DNA of 64,000 nucleotides from CAZLFQ01 sp964625465 (GCA_964625465.1 CAZVFD010000005.1:1-64000); one strand, 5' to 3'; positions 1 to 9,094 are shown, counted from the stretch's first letter. Program-made: numbers and translations. Notes: a model not told the origin generated them from the letters alone.

Positions 1-36
1 CTTTATATACATGCCAACATCCTAACTTAGTTAAAG

Positions 37-1458
37 TCAGGTGTCAGCCCCAAAGTTTTTTAATAGGCTTGGATCTTTCACCTCCATTTTAACTATTTCT
101 AAATTCTTAAGTGTTTTGTTAGCAATCGTATACTTGACTCCATGTTCAAGCATTAGTGATTCGTTGCGTCTCAAGACAAGCTTTGTTGTGCCGAATTTAA
201 AATAGGCCTTACCTTTTGTTACCACGAAATGCTTTGATTTTGAGTTACCAGCAGCATTTAACTTATGCTTAGGCTTGATTATGATCTTCTTTAATTTAAA
301 CAAGTGCTCTTTTCTGATAATCTCTGAGCTTCCCCAGTTGAAGTAGGTCTTCGTGTCCTGTAAGAAATCGGTTGCATTGCGATCTTTCAAAATGGAAATG
401 ATTTTTTTTACATCTTGCGAACGTTCACGAGGTATTACCAATGTGGCATCTGTAGTTTGCACTACTGTCAGATTATGTACATCGATCGCGGCTAGTATTC
501 TGGTTTTATCTGTTGAGTAAATATGAGAATTCTTGCTGTTAATCGAGATGACTTCACCACTTAGTATATTCCCATCTGAATCCTTTGGCGATACTTCATA
601 AAAAGTTTGCCAGCTTCCTACGTCATACCAACCTATGTTTGTTTTCACTACAGCAGAATTTTTGGTTTTCTCCATGAGCGCATAGTCGATGGAATCTGTT
701 GGGCAAGAAGAAAACGTTTCTTTATCAAGTGTTATCCATTTGTAACCATTTTCAGCATTCTCATCGGATTTAGAAAGCGTGTTTTTACACGAGTTTAAAA
801 TGTCTGGAGCATGTTCTGCTAGCTCGGCTAAAAACTGCGTTACAGGCAGCAAGAAGATACCAGAGTTCCATTGATAACCAGCGTTAATACATGCCTCAGC
901 TTCTGAGAAAGATGGTTTCTCCACGAAGTGTTTGATTTCATAGACGTGAATGTCATCTTTAGGATTATTCAGTGTATGTCCGCTTCTTATATACCCATAG
1001 CCAGTTTCTGTGTAAGTTGGCTTAGAGCCGAATAACAAAAATTTTTTATTTTTGACGGCAATCTTGGCGGACTCTTCTAAAATTCTAACGAATGTTTTAG
1101 GCTTTTTTATTTCGCTATCTGAGCTTAGAGCAAGAATCACGGCATTTGGGTCATGCTTGGCTATGTCGAGTGCTGCTATAGTAATTGCGGGTGCTGTGCT
1201 ATGAGGTTCAGGCTCAAGAAAAACTCTAGCGTGCGGCACTGCCTCTTCTTCAAGTTGCTCTTTGACTAGATATTTTTGTTCGATATTTGTAATAACGTAC
1301 GGCGAGTAGAAGAGTTTGCCGTCTGAAATTCTGCTTAAAGTATTTTGGAATAGACTTCTGCCAGCAAATGCTTTGATAAATTGCTTGGGTAGGTTCGTGC
1401 GAGAGAGGGGCCAAAGCCTTGTGCCATAACCGCCGCAAAGAACCACAGGATAAATCAT
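37..1458 (-). CDS. manC: Mannose-1-phosphate guanylyltransferase (ManC type) with a degenerate isomerase half
   Basis: Makes GDP-mannose from mannose-1-phosphate and GTP in the cytoplasm, as precursor for surface polysaccharide. The nucleotidyltransferase signature GGYGTRLWPLSR is at residues 9-20, FVEKP at 178-182 and WNSG at 197-200. The usual LPADH segment reads LSSDS here (about 111-115). The C-terminal part (about 390-473) aligns in position with the type II phosphomannose isomerase cupin, but the Gln/His/Glu/His metal ligands are not visible: the QxHxHRxEH stretch is replaced by a Lys/Ser-rich one ending KHFVV. Isomerase activity is therefore doubtful. Start: ATG at 1458 preferred; a TTG lies one codon upstream. 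The length of 473 aa is normal for the bifunctional family. The nearest polysaccharide genes are at 28.7-35.8 kb. Confidence 0.9.
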   Translation of the reverse strand: MIYPVVLCGGYGTRLWPLSRTNLPKQFIKAFAGRSLFQNTLSRISDGKLFYSPYVITNIEQKYLVKEQLEEEAVPHARVFLEPEPHSTAPAITIAALDIAKHDPNAVILALSSDSEIKKPKTFVRILEESAKIAVKNKKFLLFGSKPTYTETGYGYIRSGHTLNNPKDDIHVYEIKHFVEKPSFSEAEACINAGYQWNSGIFLLPVTQFLAELAEHAPDILNSCKNTLSKSDENAENGYKWITLDKETFSSCPTDSIDYALMEKTKNSAVVKTNIGWYDVGSWQTFYEVSPKDSDGNILSGEVISINSKNSHIYSTDKTRILAAIDVHNLTVVQTTDATLVIPRERSQDVKKIISILKDRNATDFLQDTKTYFNWGSSEIIRKEHLFKLKKIIIKPKHKLNAAGNSKSKHFVVTKGKAYFKFGTTKLVLRRNESLMLEHGVKYTIANKTLKNLEIVKMEVKDPSLLKNFGADT

Positions 1459-1534
1459 CAAAGCTACTGTTAAATTTATTCTTAATATTTAATATTATAA
1501 CTTTGTTAAAATAAAGAATAAATTGCTCGTGTAA

Positions 1535-1560
1535 ATAGAAAAGGCCGCTCTATGGCGGCC
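1535..1560 (-). terminator. Rho-independent terminator
   Basis: Perfect 6-bp GC stem GGCCGC (1543-1548) / GCGGCC (1555-1560) with a 6-nt loop. Read on the minus strand it is followed by TTTTCTATTT. It lies 21 nt past the stop of the OmpA-like gene, so it ends that transcript before manC. Confidence 0.75.
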
Positions 1561-1581
1561 TATTTCAAAAGTAGGGAAGGA

Positions 1582-2148
1582 TTATCGAATTGTATCGAAG
1601 TAATCTACTTCCACTTCAACCCTGCGATTTGGGGCAAGACATTTAATTAATTCTTTGCCTTTTACATTTTCGCAAGATTTAACTTGGTGGGCTTTGCCCA
1701 TAGAACGTAATTCAACAGGCGAGCTGTCGAGTTTGACTTTGCCATCCAAATAACCTTTAACGGCCATAGCTCTTTTTTCAGAGAGATTCAGATTGTATTT
1801 ATCTGAGCCTAATCTGTCTGTGAAGCCAACGATTTTCACTCTTGTTACCTTGTTATCATGCAGAACTTGAGCTAATTTTTCTAATTTTGCTGTTTCTGAA
1901 GACTTAAGGTTGTGCTTGTCAAAATCAAAATAAATGATTCTTTCATCCATTTTCATGATATCGATCTTGCCACCGCACTTATCTGAGGCCGCATCCCACA
2001 TAGTTCTGACGCAGCCGCCATTGCTATCTACTACAATATTTCCCATGTTATCAACCACCACATCTTTGGTGTCCATAGCTTGCGCATAGCTTACGCCGCC
2101 TATGCCTACTGTAATCAGCGTAGTTAGTATTAGATTTCTTAAAGACAT
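1582..2148 (-). CDS. OmpA-family periplasmic/outer-membrane protein
   Basis: Probable peptidoglycan-binding envelope protein of 188 aa. The N-terminus is a clear signal peptide ending about residue 24 (SYAQA). A short cysteine-containing linker follows, then an OmpA C-terminal domain from about residue 66 (IYFDFDKHNLKSSE). The core pattern FTDRLGSDKYNLNLSEKRA and the late NRRVEVEV carry the Asp and Arg that bind diaminopimelate in this family. Two Cys pairs (near the start of the mature protein, and in SCENVKGKELIKC) could form disulfides. There is no lipobox, so it is not Pal itself. A strong Shine-Dalgarno (GGGAGG, 5 nt spacing) supports the ATG at 2148. Monocistronic, with its own terminator. 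Confidence 0.85.
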   Translation of the reverse strand: MSLRNLILTTLITVGIGGVSYAQAMDTKDVVVDNMGNIVVDSNGGCVRTMWDAASDKCGGKIDIMKMDERIIYFDFDKHNLKSSETAKLEKLAQVLHDNKVTRVKIVGFTDRLGSDKYNLNLSEKRAMAVKGYLDGKVKLDSSPVELRSMGKAHQVKSCENVKGKELIKCLAPNRRVEVEVDYFDTIR

Positions 2149-2296
2149 ATGTGCCTCCCAATTTATATATATTCACTTAGTCCCATAACTAATTCTCACA
2201 TGCGGCAAAAACAACATCAAATCTAAAATTCTCTTTATTTTTCAGATTTTAACGAATTATTAACCATTTTTCTTTTTCATTTGGTTAAATGGGGTT

Positions 2297-2325
2297 TTGG
2301 CAAATCTCTTTACCTGAAATATAAA
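2297..2325 (+). promoter_or_regulatory. Candidate sigma-70 promoter for motAB
   Basis: TTGGCA (2297-2302), a spacer of exactly 17 nt, then TATAAA (2320-2325). It sits 45 nt upstream of the motA ATG in an otherwise empty 222-nt intergenic region. Five of six bases match consensus at each box. Inferred only; no transcription data. Confidence 0.5.
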
Positions 2326-2370
2326 ACAGTTAAGATTGCAGGTAGTATTTTTAACTTTTAGTGGTTCTTA

Positions 2371-3282
2371 ATGTTATTCCATGTAGGGATGTTAATCGTG
2401 ATACTCTCCATAGTAGGTGGGTTTCTGGCAGAAGGTGGTAATATAAATATCTTTGTACAACCGTTTGCAGCTCTAATAATTGTTGGCGCAGCACTTGGGA
2501 TATTTATAATCTCAAATCCACAAAGTCTTTTAAAATCTATTTGGAGAAACTTACCTAAAATTTTCAAAGGTAGCCCTTATAGCAGAGGGGATTATACTGA
2601 GGCATTGGTTTTTATGTTTAATGTATTTAGATTTGCTCGCACAAACAGTGTTTTAGCTCTTGAAGAGCATATCGAGCAGCCTTACAAAAGCTCTTTATTC
2701 AAGCAGTATCCAAAAATATTAGCCCACCGCGAGGCTGTAATTTTTTTCTGCGATTATATGAGGATGTTGGTGCTTGGGTATGATAATACATATGAACTTG
2801 AAAACATGATGCAAGAGCAAATAAATGTTCGTAGAGAGTACAGTTATGAAATAAGCAATGCCCTCTATAAAATTGCAGATACTCTGCCGGCATTGGGAAT
2901 AGTCGCTGCAGTCCTTGGTGTAATTAATGCGATGGGGAGTATAGATGCTCCCCCAGATATTTTGGGTCATAAAATTGGCGCAGCATTAATTGGTACATTT
3001 TTTGGCGTGGCAATATCGTACTGCATTATTAGCCCGATCGCTTCAAATTTACAAAAATACGGTGCAGATGAGGCAAAATTCCTTGAGTGTATAAAAGCAG
3101 GCTTTATAGCTCATTCAAGAGGTAATCCACCATCAATATCAATTGAGTTTGCAAGACAAGCTATTGCAGTAAATCTAAAACCATCGTTTAATGAAATTGA
3201 AACAGCTATTGAAAACAGAAAGGCTCTTAAAAAAGTGAAGAAATATGGCAGAAGAGAAGCAGAACAACCAACAGCAAGATAA
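2371..3282 (+). CDS. motA: Flagellar motor stator protein MotA
   Basis: Inner-membrane stator subunit that, with MotB, converts ion flow into flagellar rotation. Two hydrophobic segments lie in the first 55 residues and two more around residues 170-230. The proline-bearing segment DTLPALGIVAAVLGVINAMG matches the MotA loop with the functional Pro (E. coli Pro173). The later ISPIAS carries the second conserved Pro. At 303 aa it is typical in length. It overlaps motB by 38 nt in another frame, so the two are translationally coupled. A near-consensus promoter lies just upstream. Confidence 0.95.
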   Translation: MLFHVGMLIVILSIVGGFLAEGGNINIFVQPFAALIIVGAALGIFIISNPQSLLKSIWRNLPKIFKGSPYSRGDYTEALVFMFNVFRFARTNSVLALEEHIEQPYKSSLFKQYPKILAHREAVIFFCDYMRMLVLGYDNTYELENMMQEQINVRREYSYEISNALYKIADTLPALGIVAAVLGVINAMGSIDAPPDILGHKIGAALIGTFFGVAISYCIISPIASNLQKYGADEAKFLECIKAGFIAHSRGNPPSISIEFARQAIAVNLKPSFNEIETAIENRKALKKVKKYGRREAEQPTAR

Positions 3283-4192
3283 TTCTAAAGATGATGGGAA
3301 GAAGAAGGCTCCCATTATCATAAAGAAGATTAATGCTGCTCATCATGGTCACCATGGTGGTGCATGGAAAGTTGCGTATGCGGATTTTGTAACTGCTATG
3401 ATGGCATTCTTCCTGTTGTTATGGCTCTTGAACTCAACTCCATCACAAAAGCTAAGTGGTATAGCGCAGTATTTTGAACCTACTGTTGGTATAGCAGGGC
3501 AAAAGGGTATTGGATTTGAGGGTGGTAAATCTCAGAATAAAGAAGGCATAAGTAGTTATGATAAAGAGAAAGGTGTCAAATACGGCGTGATGAAAAAGGG
3601 GGAAATAATTTCGTCGCCTGAGAAAGGTACGAGTGTAAGTAATGAGGAAGTTGAAAACGAGCGATTCACATTGGTTGAAGGTGAATTGAAAAAAGTTATT
3701 ATGAGTGATGGCGATCTGGCACAGTTTCAAGACAGCATTTCATTTGAAGTAACGCCTGAAGGTCTTAATATAAAGATTGCTGACCAAGACAAGTATCCTA
3801 TGTTTAAAGCTGGTAGTGCTGAGATTAATACTTATACTAAAAACGTATTATCTAAAATTGTTGGTCTCATTAAATACTCGCCAAATTTTCTACAAATTTC
3901 AGGTCATACTGATTCGGATATGACAGGGCTGAATCAAGAATATTCAAACTGGGAATTATCTGCAGATAGAGCAAACGCCGCTAGAAGGTTTGTTGTTGAG
4001 CAAGGAGTCCCACATGAACAAATTGCTCGTGTTGTTGGTAAAGCGGATGCTGAGCCAATTGATGCAGATAACCCAAATTCGCCTAGAAATCGTAGAATTA
4101 CCATTACGCTTTTGCGCAATTCTGTGATGCCATTCAATAAAATTGCTGCCCCAAAAGGACTTCTAAGTTCACGGGAAAGTTTGGAAGAGTAA
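3245..4192 (+). CDS. motB: Flagellar motor stator protein MotB
   Basis: Stator partner of MotA that anchors the motor to peptidoglycan. After a charged, glutamine-rich start comes the single membrane segment YADFVTAMMAFFLLLWLLN. Asp47 is the expected proton-carrying residue. The periplasmic OmpA/MotB domain occupies about residues 190-295 (SGHTDSDM, then LSADRANAARRFV and NRRITITL). At 315 aa it is slightly shorter than many alphaproteobacterial MotB proteins. It begins inside motA. Confidence 0.95.
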   Translation: MAEEKQNNQQQDNSKDDGKKKAPIIIKKINAAHHGHHGGAWKVAYADFVTAMMAFFLLLWLLNSTPSQKLSGIAQYFEPTVGIAGQKGIGFEGGKSQNKEGISSYDKEKGVKYGVMKKGEIISSPEKGTSVSNEEVENERFTLVEGELKKVIMSDGDLAQFQDSISFEVTPEGLNIKIADQDKYPMFKAGSAEINTYTKNVLSKIVGLIKYSPNFLQISGHTDSDMTGLNQEYSNWELSADRANAARRFVVEQGVPHEQIARVVGKADAEPIDADNPNSPRNRRITITLLRNSVMPFNKIAAPKGLLSSRESLEE

Positions 4193-4251
4193 TTCTTGAT
4201 TTTAATGGTTGGTATGTTTAAATCAGCCAAACATTCCAATAGGTAGGAACT

Positions 4252-4464
4252 ATGAAGACTTCAAGAATTCTCTTTGGATTATCTAGTGTGGCTATAGCCT
4301 CAGGCTGCGGCTTATATAGAATGGGTACCAGTATCCCAGAAAAACCAAGTAAGCCAGGAGTAAAACTTGATCCACAGCACATCGATAAAGGTTTGAATGT
4401 TAATAAGAAAAAGGACGCTTATCCTGACTATGCAAGGGAGGCGATAAGAAACTACCCATGGTGA
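4252..4464 (+). CDS. Small lipoprotein of unknown function
   Basis: A 70-aa protein with a lipoprotein signal: basic start, short hydrophobic run, and lipobox IASGC with the acylated Cys at residue 19. The mature 51 residues are polar and proline/lysine-rich, with no recognisable domain. A good ribosome site (AGGTAGGA) precedes the ATG. It lies between motB and ispH on the same strand, 59 nt after motB, so it may be cotranscribed with the motor genes. I do not recognise the family. Confidence 0.65.
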   Translation: MKTSRILFGLSSVAIASGCGLYRMGTSIPEKPSKPGVKLDPQHIDKGLNVNKKKDAYPDYAREAIRNYPW

Positions 4465-4529
4465 TTTAAAACCAATTAGATTTAAGTATAAAAATATTGT
4501 ATAATTTCCTCGAATATAAGGAGAGAAAG

Positions 4530-5474
4530 ATGACTAAGACAAGCCTAGAAGTTATTCTTGCAAAGCCTAGGGGATTTTGTGCGGGGGTTGAGCGTGCAAT
4601 TGAGATAGTTGAGCGTGCGATTAAGAAATATGGAGCTCCAGTATATGTGCGCCATGAAATTGTTCACAATAAATATGTTGTTGAAGATTTAAAGGCAAAG
4701 GGTGCTGTGTTTGTGAATGAAGTTTCAGATGTCCCGCCTGGCGGAATTACAATTTTCTCAGCACATGGGGTTTCAGAAAAAGTTGAAGATGATGCAAAAG
4801 ATAGAGACCTGCCTGTCATTGATGCTACATGCCCTCTTGTGAAAAAAGTGCATCGTGAAGCCGTTAGACATGAAGAAAAGGGGATGGAGATTATCTTAAT
4901 AGGCCATAAGGGGCATCCTGAAGTAGAGGGAACAAGCGGACGTGTTAAGAATGATGTGATCTTGGTGCAGACAAAAGAAGATGTTGAAAAAATTACAGTC
5001 AAAGATCCATCTAATCTTTCTTATGTTACACAAACAACCTTGAGTGTTGATGATACAAAAGCAATAATAGAATCTTTAAAAACAAGATTTCCGAATATTC
5101 AGGGGCCTGATCTGCGTGATATCTGCTACGCCACTCAAAACAGGCAGGACGCAGTTAGAAAGTTAGCTAATGAAGTTGACTTGCTGTTAGTAATTGGTGC
5201 TGCCAACAGCTCTAATTCCAACAGGCTTAGGGATCTTGGAGAGGAGATAGGTATCAAATCTTACCTTATTAATGGCGCACAGGATATTAAAGTGGAATGG
5301 ATTTCAGGCATTTCAAAAGTTGGTATTACTGCAGGGGCGTCAGCACCAGAAATATTATTAGAAAAAGTAATTGATAGGCTTGCAGAGCTTGCTAATATTA
5401 AGGTAAGTACTATGGAAGGCGTTGAAGAAAACGTTAAATTTAAACTACCAGAAGAATTGGAGAATATTGCATAA
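4530..5474 (+). CDS. ispH: 4-hydroxy-3-methylbut-2-enyl diphosphate reductase (IspH/LytB)
   Basis: Last step of the MEP isoprenoid pathway, giving IPP and DMAPP. The [4Fe-4S] cysteines are seen in PRGFCAGV (Cys17), DATCPLV and RDICYATQNRQ. The HEIVHN and SAHGV segments also fit the family. A longer reading frame begins at 4497, but the ATG at 4530 follows a strong AAGGAGAGAAAG site and gives the usual 314 aa. The stop overlaps the next start (TAATG). Confidence 0.95.
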   Translation: MTKTSLEVILAKPRGFCAGVERAIEIVERAIKKYGAPVYVRHEIVHNKYVVEDLKAKGAVFVNEVSDVPPGGITIFSAHGVSEKVEDDAKDRDLPVIDATCPLVKKVHREAVRHEEKGMEIILIGHKGHPEVEGTSGRVKNDVILVQTKEDVEKITVKDPSNLSYVTQTTLSVDDTKAIIESLKTRFPNIQGPDLRDICYATQNRQDAVRKLANEVDLLLVIGAANSSNSNRLRDLGEEIGIKSYLINGAQDIKVEWISGISKVGITAGASAPEILLEKVIDRLAELANIKVSTMEGVEENVKFKLPEELENIA

Positions 5475-6142
5475 TGCTTGAGGTTCATCATCATCCTCTT
5501 TGCCCTTTTTCTAGAAAACTTAGGATTGTACTCAATGAGAAGAAAATAGAGTTTGAGTTGTTTCCTGAGCCATTCTGGATGCGTAGAAGGGAATTTTTAA
5601 AGATGAATCCAGCAGGAGAGACACCTGTCGTTATTAAAACTGGTGGCAAGGTTTTGGCTGGAAACAATGCTATTAATGAATATTTGGAAGAAACTTCAGA
5701 GCTTACAAAATTGATCTTTGGTTCTCCAGATCAACGCGCAGAAATCAGAAGAATTGCAGAATGGTTCGATAGCAAATTTTTTAATGAAGTGACCCGATAT
5801 ATTTTGCATGAAAAAATTATAAAGACTTTATCTAGAGTGGGCGCTCCAAATTCTGAAGCAATTCGCGCGGCTAAACAAAACATTCTTTACCACTTGGATT
5901 ATATTGGATACCTTTGCGCTGAGAATAGGTATTTGGCTGGGGATCAGCCGTCTATGGCTGATTTTGCAGCTGCTGCTCAGATTTCAGTATTAGACTTTGT
6001 CGGTGATGTACCTTGGTCACATAACTCCAAAGCAAAAGAATGGTATTCATTGATGAAATCGCGACCTAGCTTTAAGCCAATTCTACTTGATAAAGTTGCG
6101 AATATGAATCCGCCAAGTCACTACCAAAACCCCGATTTTTAA
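5474..6142 (+). CDS. Glutathione S-transferase family protein, possibly FzlA-like
   Basis: A 222-aa thioredoxin-fold GST. The N-terminal domain has the CPFS site (Cys10-Ser13) and the NPAGETPVV cis-proline segment. An all-helical C-terminal domain follows, with YLAGDQPSMADFAAAA. In many alphaproteobacteria a GST-like protein of this size is FzlA, which binds FtsZ rather than glutathione. The sequence alone does not decide between that and a conventional GST. It is coupled to ispH and anmK by TAATG overlaps, so it is in one operon with cell-envelope metabolism. Confidence 0.75.
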   Translation: MLEVHHHPLCPFSRKLRIVLNEKKIEFELFPEPFWMRRREFLKMNPAGETPVVIKTGGKVLAGNNAINEYLEETSELTKLIFGSPDQRAEIRRIAEWFDSKFFNEVTRYILHEKIIKTLSRVGAPNSEAIRAAKQNILYHLDYIGYLCAENRYLAGDQPSMADFAAAAQISVLDFVGDVPWSHNSKAKEWYSLMKSRPSFKPILLDKVANMNPPSHYQNPDF

Positions 6143-7212
6143 TGAGTAAAATTTATAAAGTAATTGGTTTAATGAGTGGCACATCTTGCGATGGGATTGA
6201 TGCGGCTTATTTGGAAACAGATGGCGATAACTTTGTAAAGTTAGGTGCTGGCGTTTATTTGCCGTATGACAAAAACTTTTCTTTCGAACTTGTCGAGCTT
6301 ACTAAGGGCAATTACACAAATCTTGTTGAGGTAGAGAAAGAGCTGACGCTACTGCATGGGAAAGCAGTTAAAGCTTTACTTCAGAAGTTAGGAAAAAAGT
6401 CTGAGGAAATTGACTATCTTGGTTTCCATGGCCAGACTATTGCCCATGATATTTCTAAAAAATACACCAAGCAAATTGGTGATATTGGATTGCTTACGAA
6501 AACAACCGGCATTAAGACTGTTGGTGATTTTAGAACACAAGATGTAGCAGCAGGTGGGCAAGGCGCACCACTCGTTCCAATATTTTTAAAGGCGTTGGCT
6601 ACAAAAAAACCAATGACATTTTTAAATATTGGTGGGGTGGCAAATATTACCTATGTTTCCGAAGACGATTTAATAGGCTTTGATACTGGCGCTGGGAATG
6701 CTCTTATCAATGATTATATACAAGCAAATTTTGATAAGACTTACGATGATAATGGGGAAATTGCTTCAGCAGGAAAAATTGATGCTGAGGTTTTAGAACA
6801 AGGTATGAAACATCCTTATTTTGCTCGGAAAATTCCTAAGTCTTTAGATAGGAATACTTTTTCAAGCTTCGCGTCAAACGTCTCAACCAAGTTGGAAAAA
6901 AATGATGCGGTAGCGACTCTTACAGAGTTTACAGTACAAGGTGTGAAAGTAGCTATGCAGATGTTACCAACACCTTCAGACACTTTAGTTGTCTCAGGTG
7001 GTGGCAGAAAAAATTCGCATATTATGAATCGGCTTAAACACGAGTGCGCAATCAATACTGTAGATATTGACTCTTTGGGGATCGATGGCGATATGCTAGA
7101 AGCCTATGCGTTTGGCTATTTAGCTGTGCGGTCTGCTCTAAATCTACCAATCTCATTTCCAACAACGACCAATGTTCCAACGCCTATGAGCGGCGGCAGG
7201 TCAGTGGGTTAG
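6142..7212 (+). CDS. anmK: Anhydro-N-acetylmuramic acid kinase
   Basis: Phosphorylates 1,6-anhydro-MurNAc and opens its ring, returning cell-wall sugar to metabolism. The sugar-kinase phosphate loop GLMSGTSCDG is at residues 9-18. GFHGQTIAHD, GDFRTQDVAAGGQGAPLVP and TFLNIGGVANIT are AnmK hallmarks. VVSGGGRKN near the end is the second nucleotide-binding segment. At 356 aa it is normal. Its presence means that peptidoglycan is made and recycled. Third gene of the ispH operon; it ends 2 nt from the convergent membrane-protein gene. Confidence 0.92.
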   Translation: MSKIYKVIGLMSGTSCDGIDAAYLETDGDNFVKLGAGVYLPYDKNFSFELVELTKGNYTNLVEVEKELTLLHGKAVKALLQKLGKKSEEIDYLGFHGQTIAHDISKKYTKQIGDIGLLTKTTGIKTVGDFRTQDVAAGGQGAPLVPIFLKALATKKPMTFLNIGGVANITYVSEDDLIGFDTGAGNALINDYIQANFDKTYDDNGEIASAGKIDAEVLEQGMKHPYFARKIPKSLDRNTFSSFASNVSTKLEKNDAVATLTEFTVQGVKVAMQMLPTPSDTLVVSGGGRKNSHIMNRLKHECAINTVDIDSLGIDGDMLEAYAFGYLAVRSALNLPISFPTTTNVPTPMSGGRSVG

Positions 7213-7214
7213 TT

Positions 7215-7931
7215 TCACTTCACATATCTATTATAAAACCAATAGAAAAATAAGGCAGTAGCAGGAGGAATGAACATGGGTTGTAAAAGTTCTTCTGGAT
7301 TCCAATTATAATAGGCTTGCCAGGTGTGAGGACTAAGAAAATAAACATAAATGGGTACAGAGATTATCCAAGTAACCGCTATAAAAAAGACGTTTTTATG
7401 ATTAACTACAATTGTTTTTATTACAGAGAAATTCTTAGAGATTAACCAATAAAGTAAGTAAATTAGATTAAGAGTTGCAATAGGTAATAACGAGATAATT
7501 AATGTCGTGAAAAAAATGTCTTCGCTTAAGTTTTTTTCCAAGAATAATGGAATACAAATAATAATGTTAATCCAAGTGGCACATAAGTAAAATTTTAATC
7601 CACGAATCTGAGGGAATCTGAAAAAAATATAGATAGTAGTGCAGCAAAATATAGCCAATATGACGGTTAATTTATTGGAGTAGTTGGCTTGATACGGATG
7701 AATAGCTAATTCACGTCCTAGTGTACTAGATAATATTGATATAATAAAAAAATCAAATCTATTAAGCATATTAATTTTTAAACCTTCAGTCTCAATTATA
7801 GTGGGATCAGGCATCTGATCTATTTGAGGTGTAATGGAATTTTCAACAGTCTTTCGCTCCGCATTGTTAGATTTATGTTTAGAAGCAATTTCTTCCACTT
7901 CGAACGGGTTTTGCTCATTTTCTGGTGACAT
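7215..7931 (-). CDS. Polytopic membrane protein of unknown function
   Basis: A 238-aa protein. A polar, charged N-terminal region of about 55 residues is followed by five or six hydrophobic segments (about 86-103, 112-131, 136-163, 178-197, 220-234, and a weaker one near 58-70). No catalytic motif is seen. It is transcribed divergently from the SIR2-like gene across an 88-nt region holding two dyads, so the two may be co-regulated. It could be a partner or immunity factor for that gene, or simply an unrelated Yip1-like membrane protein. The family is not recognised. Confidence 0.55.
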   Translation of the reverse strand: MSPENEQNPFEVEEIASKHKSNNAERKTVENSITPQIDQMPDPTIIETEGLKINMLNRFDFFIISILSSTLGRELAIHPYQANYSNKLTVILAIFCCTTIYIFFRFPQIRGLKFYLCATWINIIICIPLFLEKNLSEDIFFTTLIISLLPIATLNLIYLLYWLISKNFSVIKTIVVNHKNVFFIAVTWIISVPIYVYFLSPHTWQAYYNWNPEELLQPMFIPPATALFFYWFYNRYVK

Positions 7932-7945
7932 AAATATTTTAAATG

Positions 7946-7983
7946 ATTAGACATCTAATTAATGTTAATGCTAAAAATTTAGC
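7946..7983. promoter_or_regulatory. Two perfect dyads in a divergent promoter region
   Basis: ATTAGA-CA-TCTAAT at 7946-7959 and GCTAAA-AA-TTTAGC at 7970-7983 are both perfect inverted repeats with 6-bp arms and a 2-nt centre. Their centres are 24 bp apart, in the 88-nt gap between the divergent membrane-protein and SIR2-like genes. They resemble operator half-site pairs. AT-rich DNA gives some dyads by chance, so this is suggestive only. Confidence 0.35.
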
Positions 7984-8019
7984 AGATAAAGTGGTTATTG
8001 ATAGATAAGAATTATAAAA

Positions 8020-9066
8020 ATGAGTCAGTATAAATTAATTATTACAGGGGCTGGTGCCAGCGCGCATAACGGATTGCCATTAGGTAGTGAGTTGATTGAT
8101 GCAATGGAATACACGGTTAATGAGTTGAAAACTCATAAAATTAAAGATGCAGTTCATTTAAAGCATGCTGAGCAATTTATAGTGGACATCAAATTCTATA
8201 ATCCAGTTAATATAGACTATTTTCTTTTTTTGCATCCTGCTAAGAGAGAGATAGGTCAAAGATGGATAGAGACAACTATACTAAGAGGAATAAAGTCTGA
8301 TGTTTTGTCAATGGGAGTAAGCTTTAGAAAATTCTGGAAGCCTAGAACTAAAGATAAAAATAATTTCTTTGACCCTAAAAATTGGGTTAAATTTTTTCTC
8401 CAAAATCAACTTGCATACTGTGAAAATTCTCAAGATGTAATAAGTGCCTTAAAAAGCTTGTTTTTAATAACTTTTAACTATGACGTAATGTTTGAGCTGG
8501 CGTTATACAAATATTTAAAAACTACCTTGTTTTACAACGATGATTTGAAAGAGTATGTTTTTAAAGATTTTTTTGTAAACAATATTGTGCATGTATATGG
8601 TAAAATATCTTGTGATTATGAAAATTTTGAGAATTTAGATAGTCGCCAAGTATGTGAATTTTTTGAAAATTGGAGCAGCTGTGATTCTAAAATATCAGTT
8701 ATAGGAGTTGGCAAATCTATTTTACATTGTAAAGCTGTTGAAATGATTAAGAGTAGCGAAGACATATATTTCTTAGGGTATGGCTTCGATGAATTCAATA
8801 ATAAAACTTTGGATCTTGGCAAGGTTTTGAGTGAAAAGAAAATCAACCAGAGAATTTATTATACAAACGTGGCTGATGGGATCAAAATTAATGACACCAT
8901 GAGTAGTTTTTTCGGTAACTCAGTAGATATGGTTGAGTCTTATAGAGGAGGTTCTACTTGTGGTGGTGGTACTCACAATGCAACCATAACCAAGTCCACC
9001 AAGACAGTTTATGACGCACTTGAGCACGATTTTATTGTTCCAATTTTTAAGATAGATAAAAATTAA
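8020..9066 (+). CDS. SIR2-like domain protein
   Basis: A 348-aa protein with the layout of the SIR2_2-type NAD-binding family used as NADase effectors in several antiviral systems. GAGASAHNGLPLGSEL at residues 10-25 is the glycine-rich NAD loop. TFNYD at 151-155 holds the conserved Asn/Asp. HVYGK at 191-195 is the position of the catalytic His. GYGFDE at 253-258 is the late nucleotide-contact motif. The last 90 residues have a Cys/Gly-rich stretch (GGSTCGGGTH) and no second domain that I recognise. No HerA, Argonaute or TIR partner lies nearby. Whether it is a defence gene is inference. Confidence 0.7.
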   Translation: MSQYKLIITGAGASAHNGLPLGSELIDAMEYTVNELKTHKIKDAVHLKHAEQFIVDIKFYNPVNIDYFLFLHPAKREIGQRWIETTILRGIKSDVLSMGVSFRKFWKPRTKDKNNFFDPKNWVKFFLQNQLAYCENSQDVISALKSLFLITFNYDVMFELALYKYLKTTLFYNDDLKEYVFKDFFVNNIVHVYGKISCDYENFENLDSRQVCEFFENWSSCDSKISVIGVGKSILHCKAVEMIKSSEDIYFLGYGFDEFNNKTLDLGKVLSEKKINQRIYYTNVADGIKINDTMSSFFGNSVDMVESYRGGSTCGGGTHNATITKSTKTVYDALEHDFIVPIFKIDKN

Positions 9067-9094
9067 TAACAATACATACGAAATTATTGGTGGG

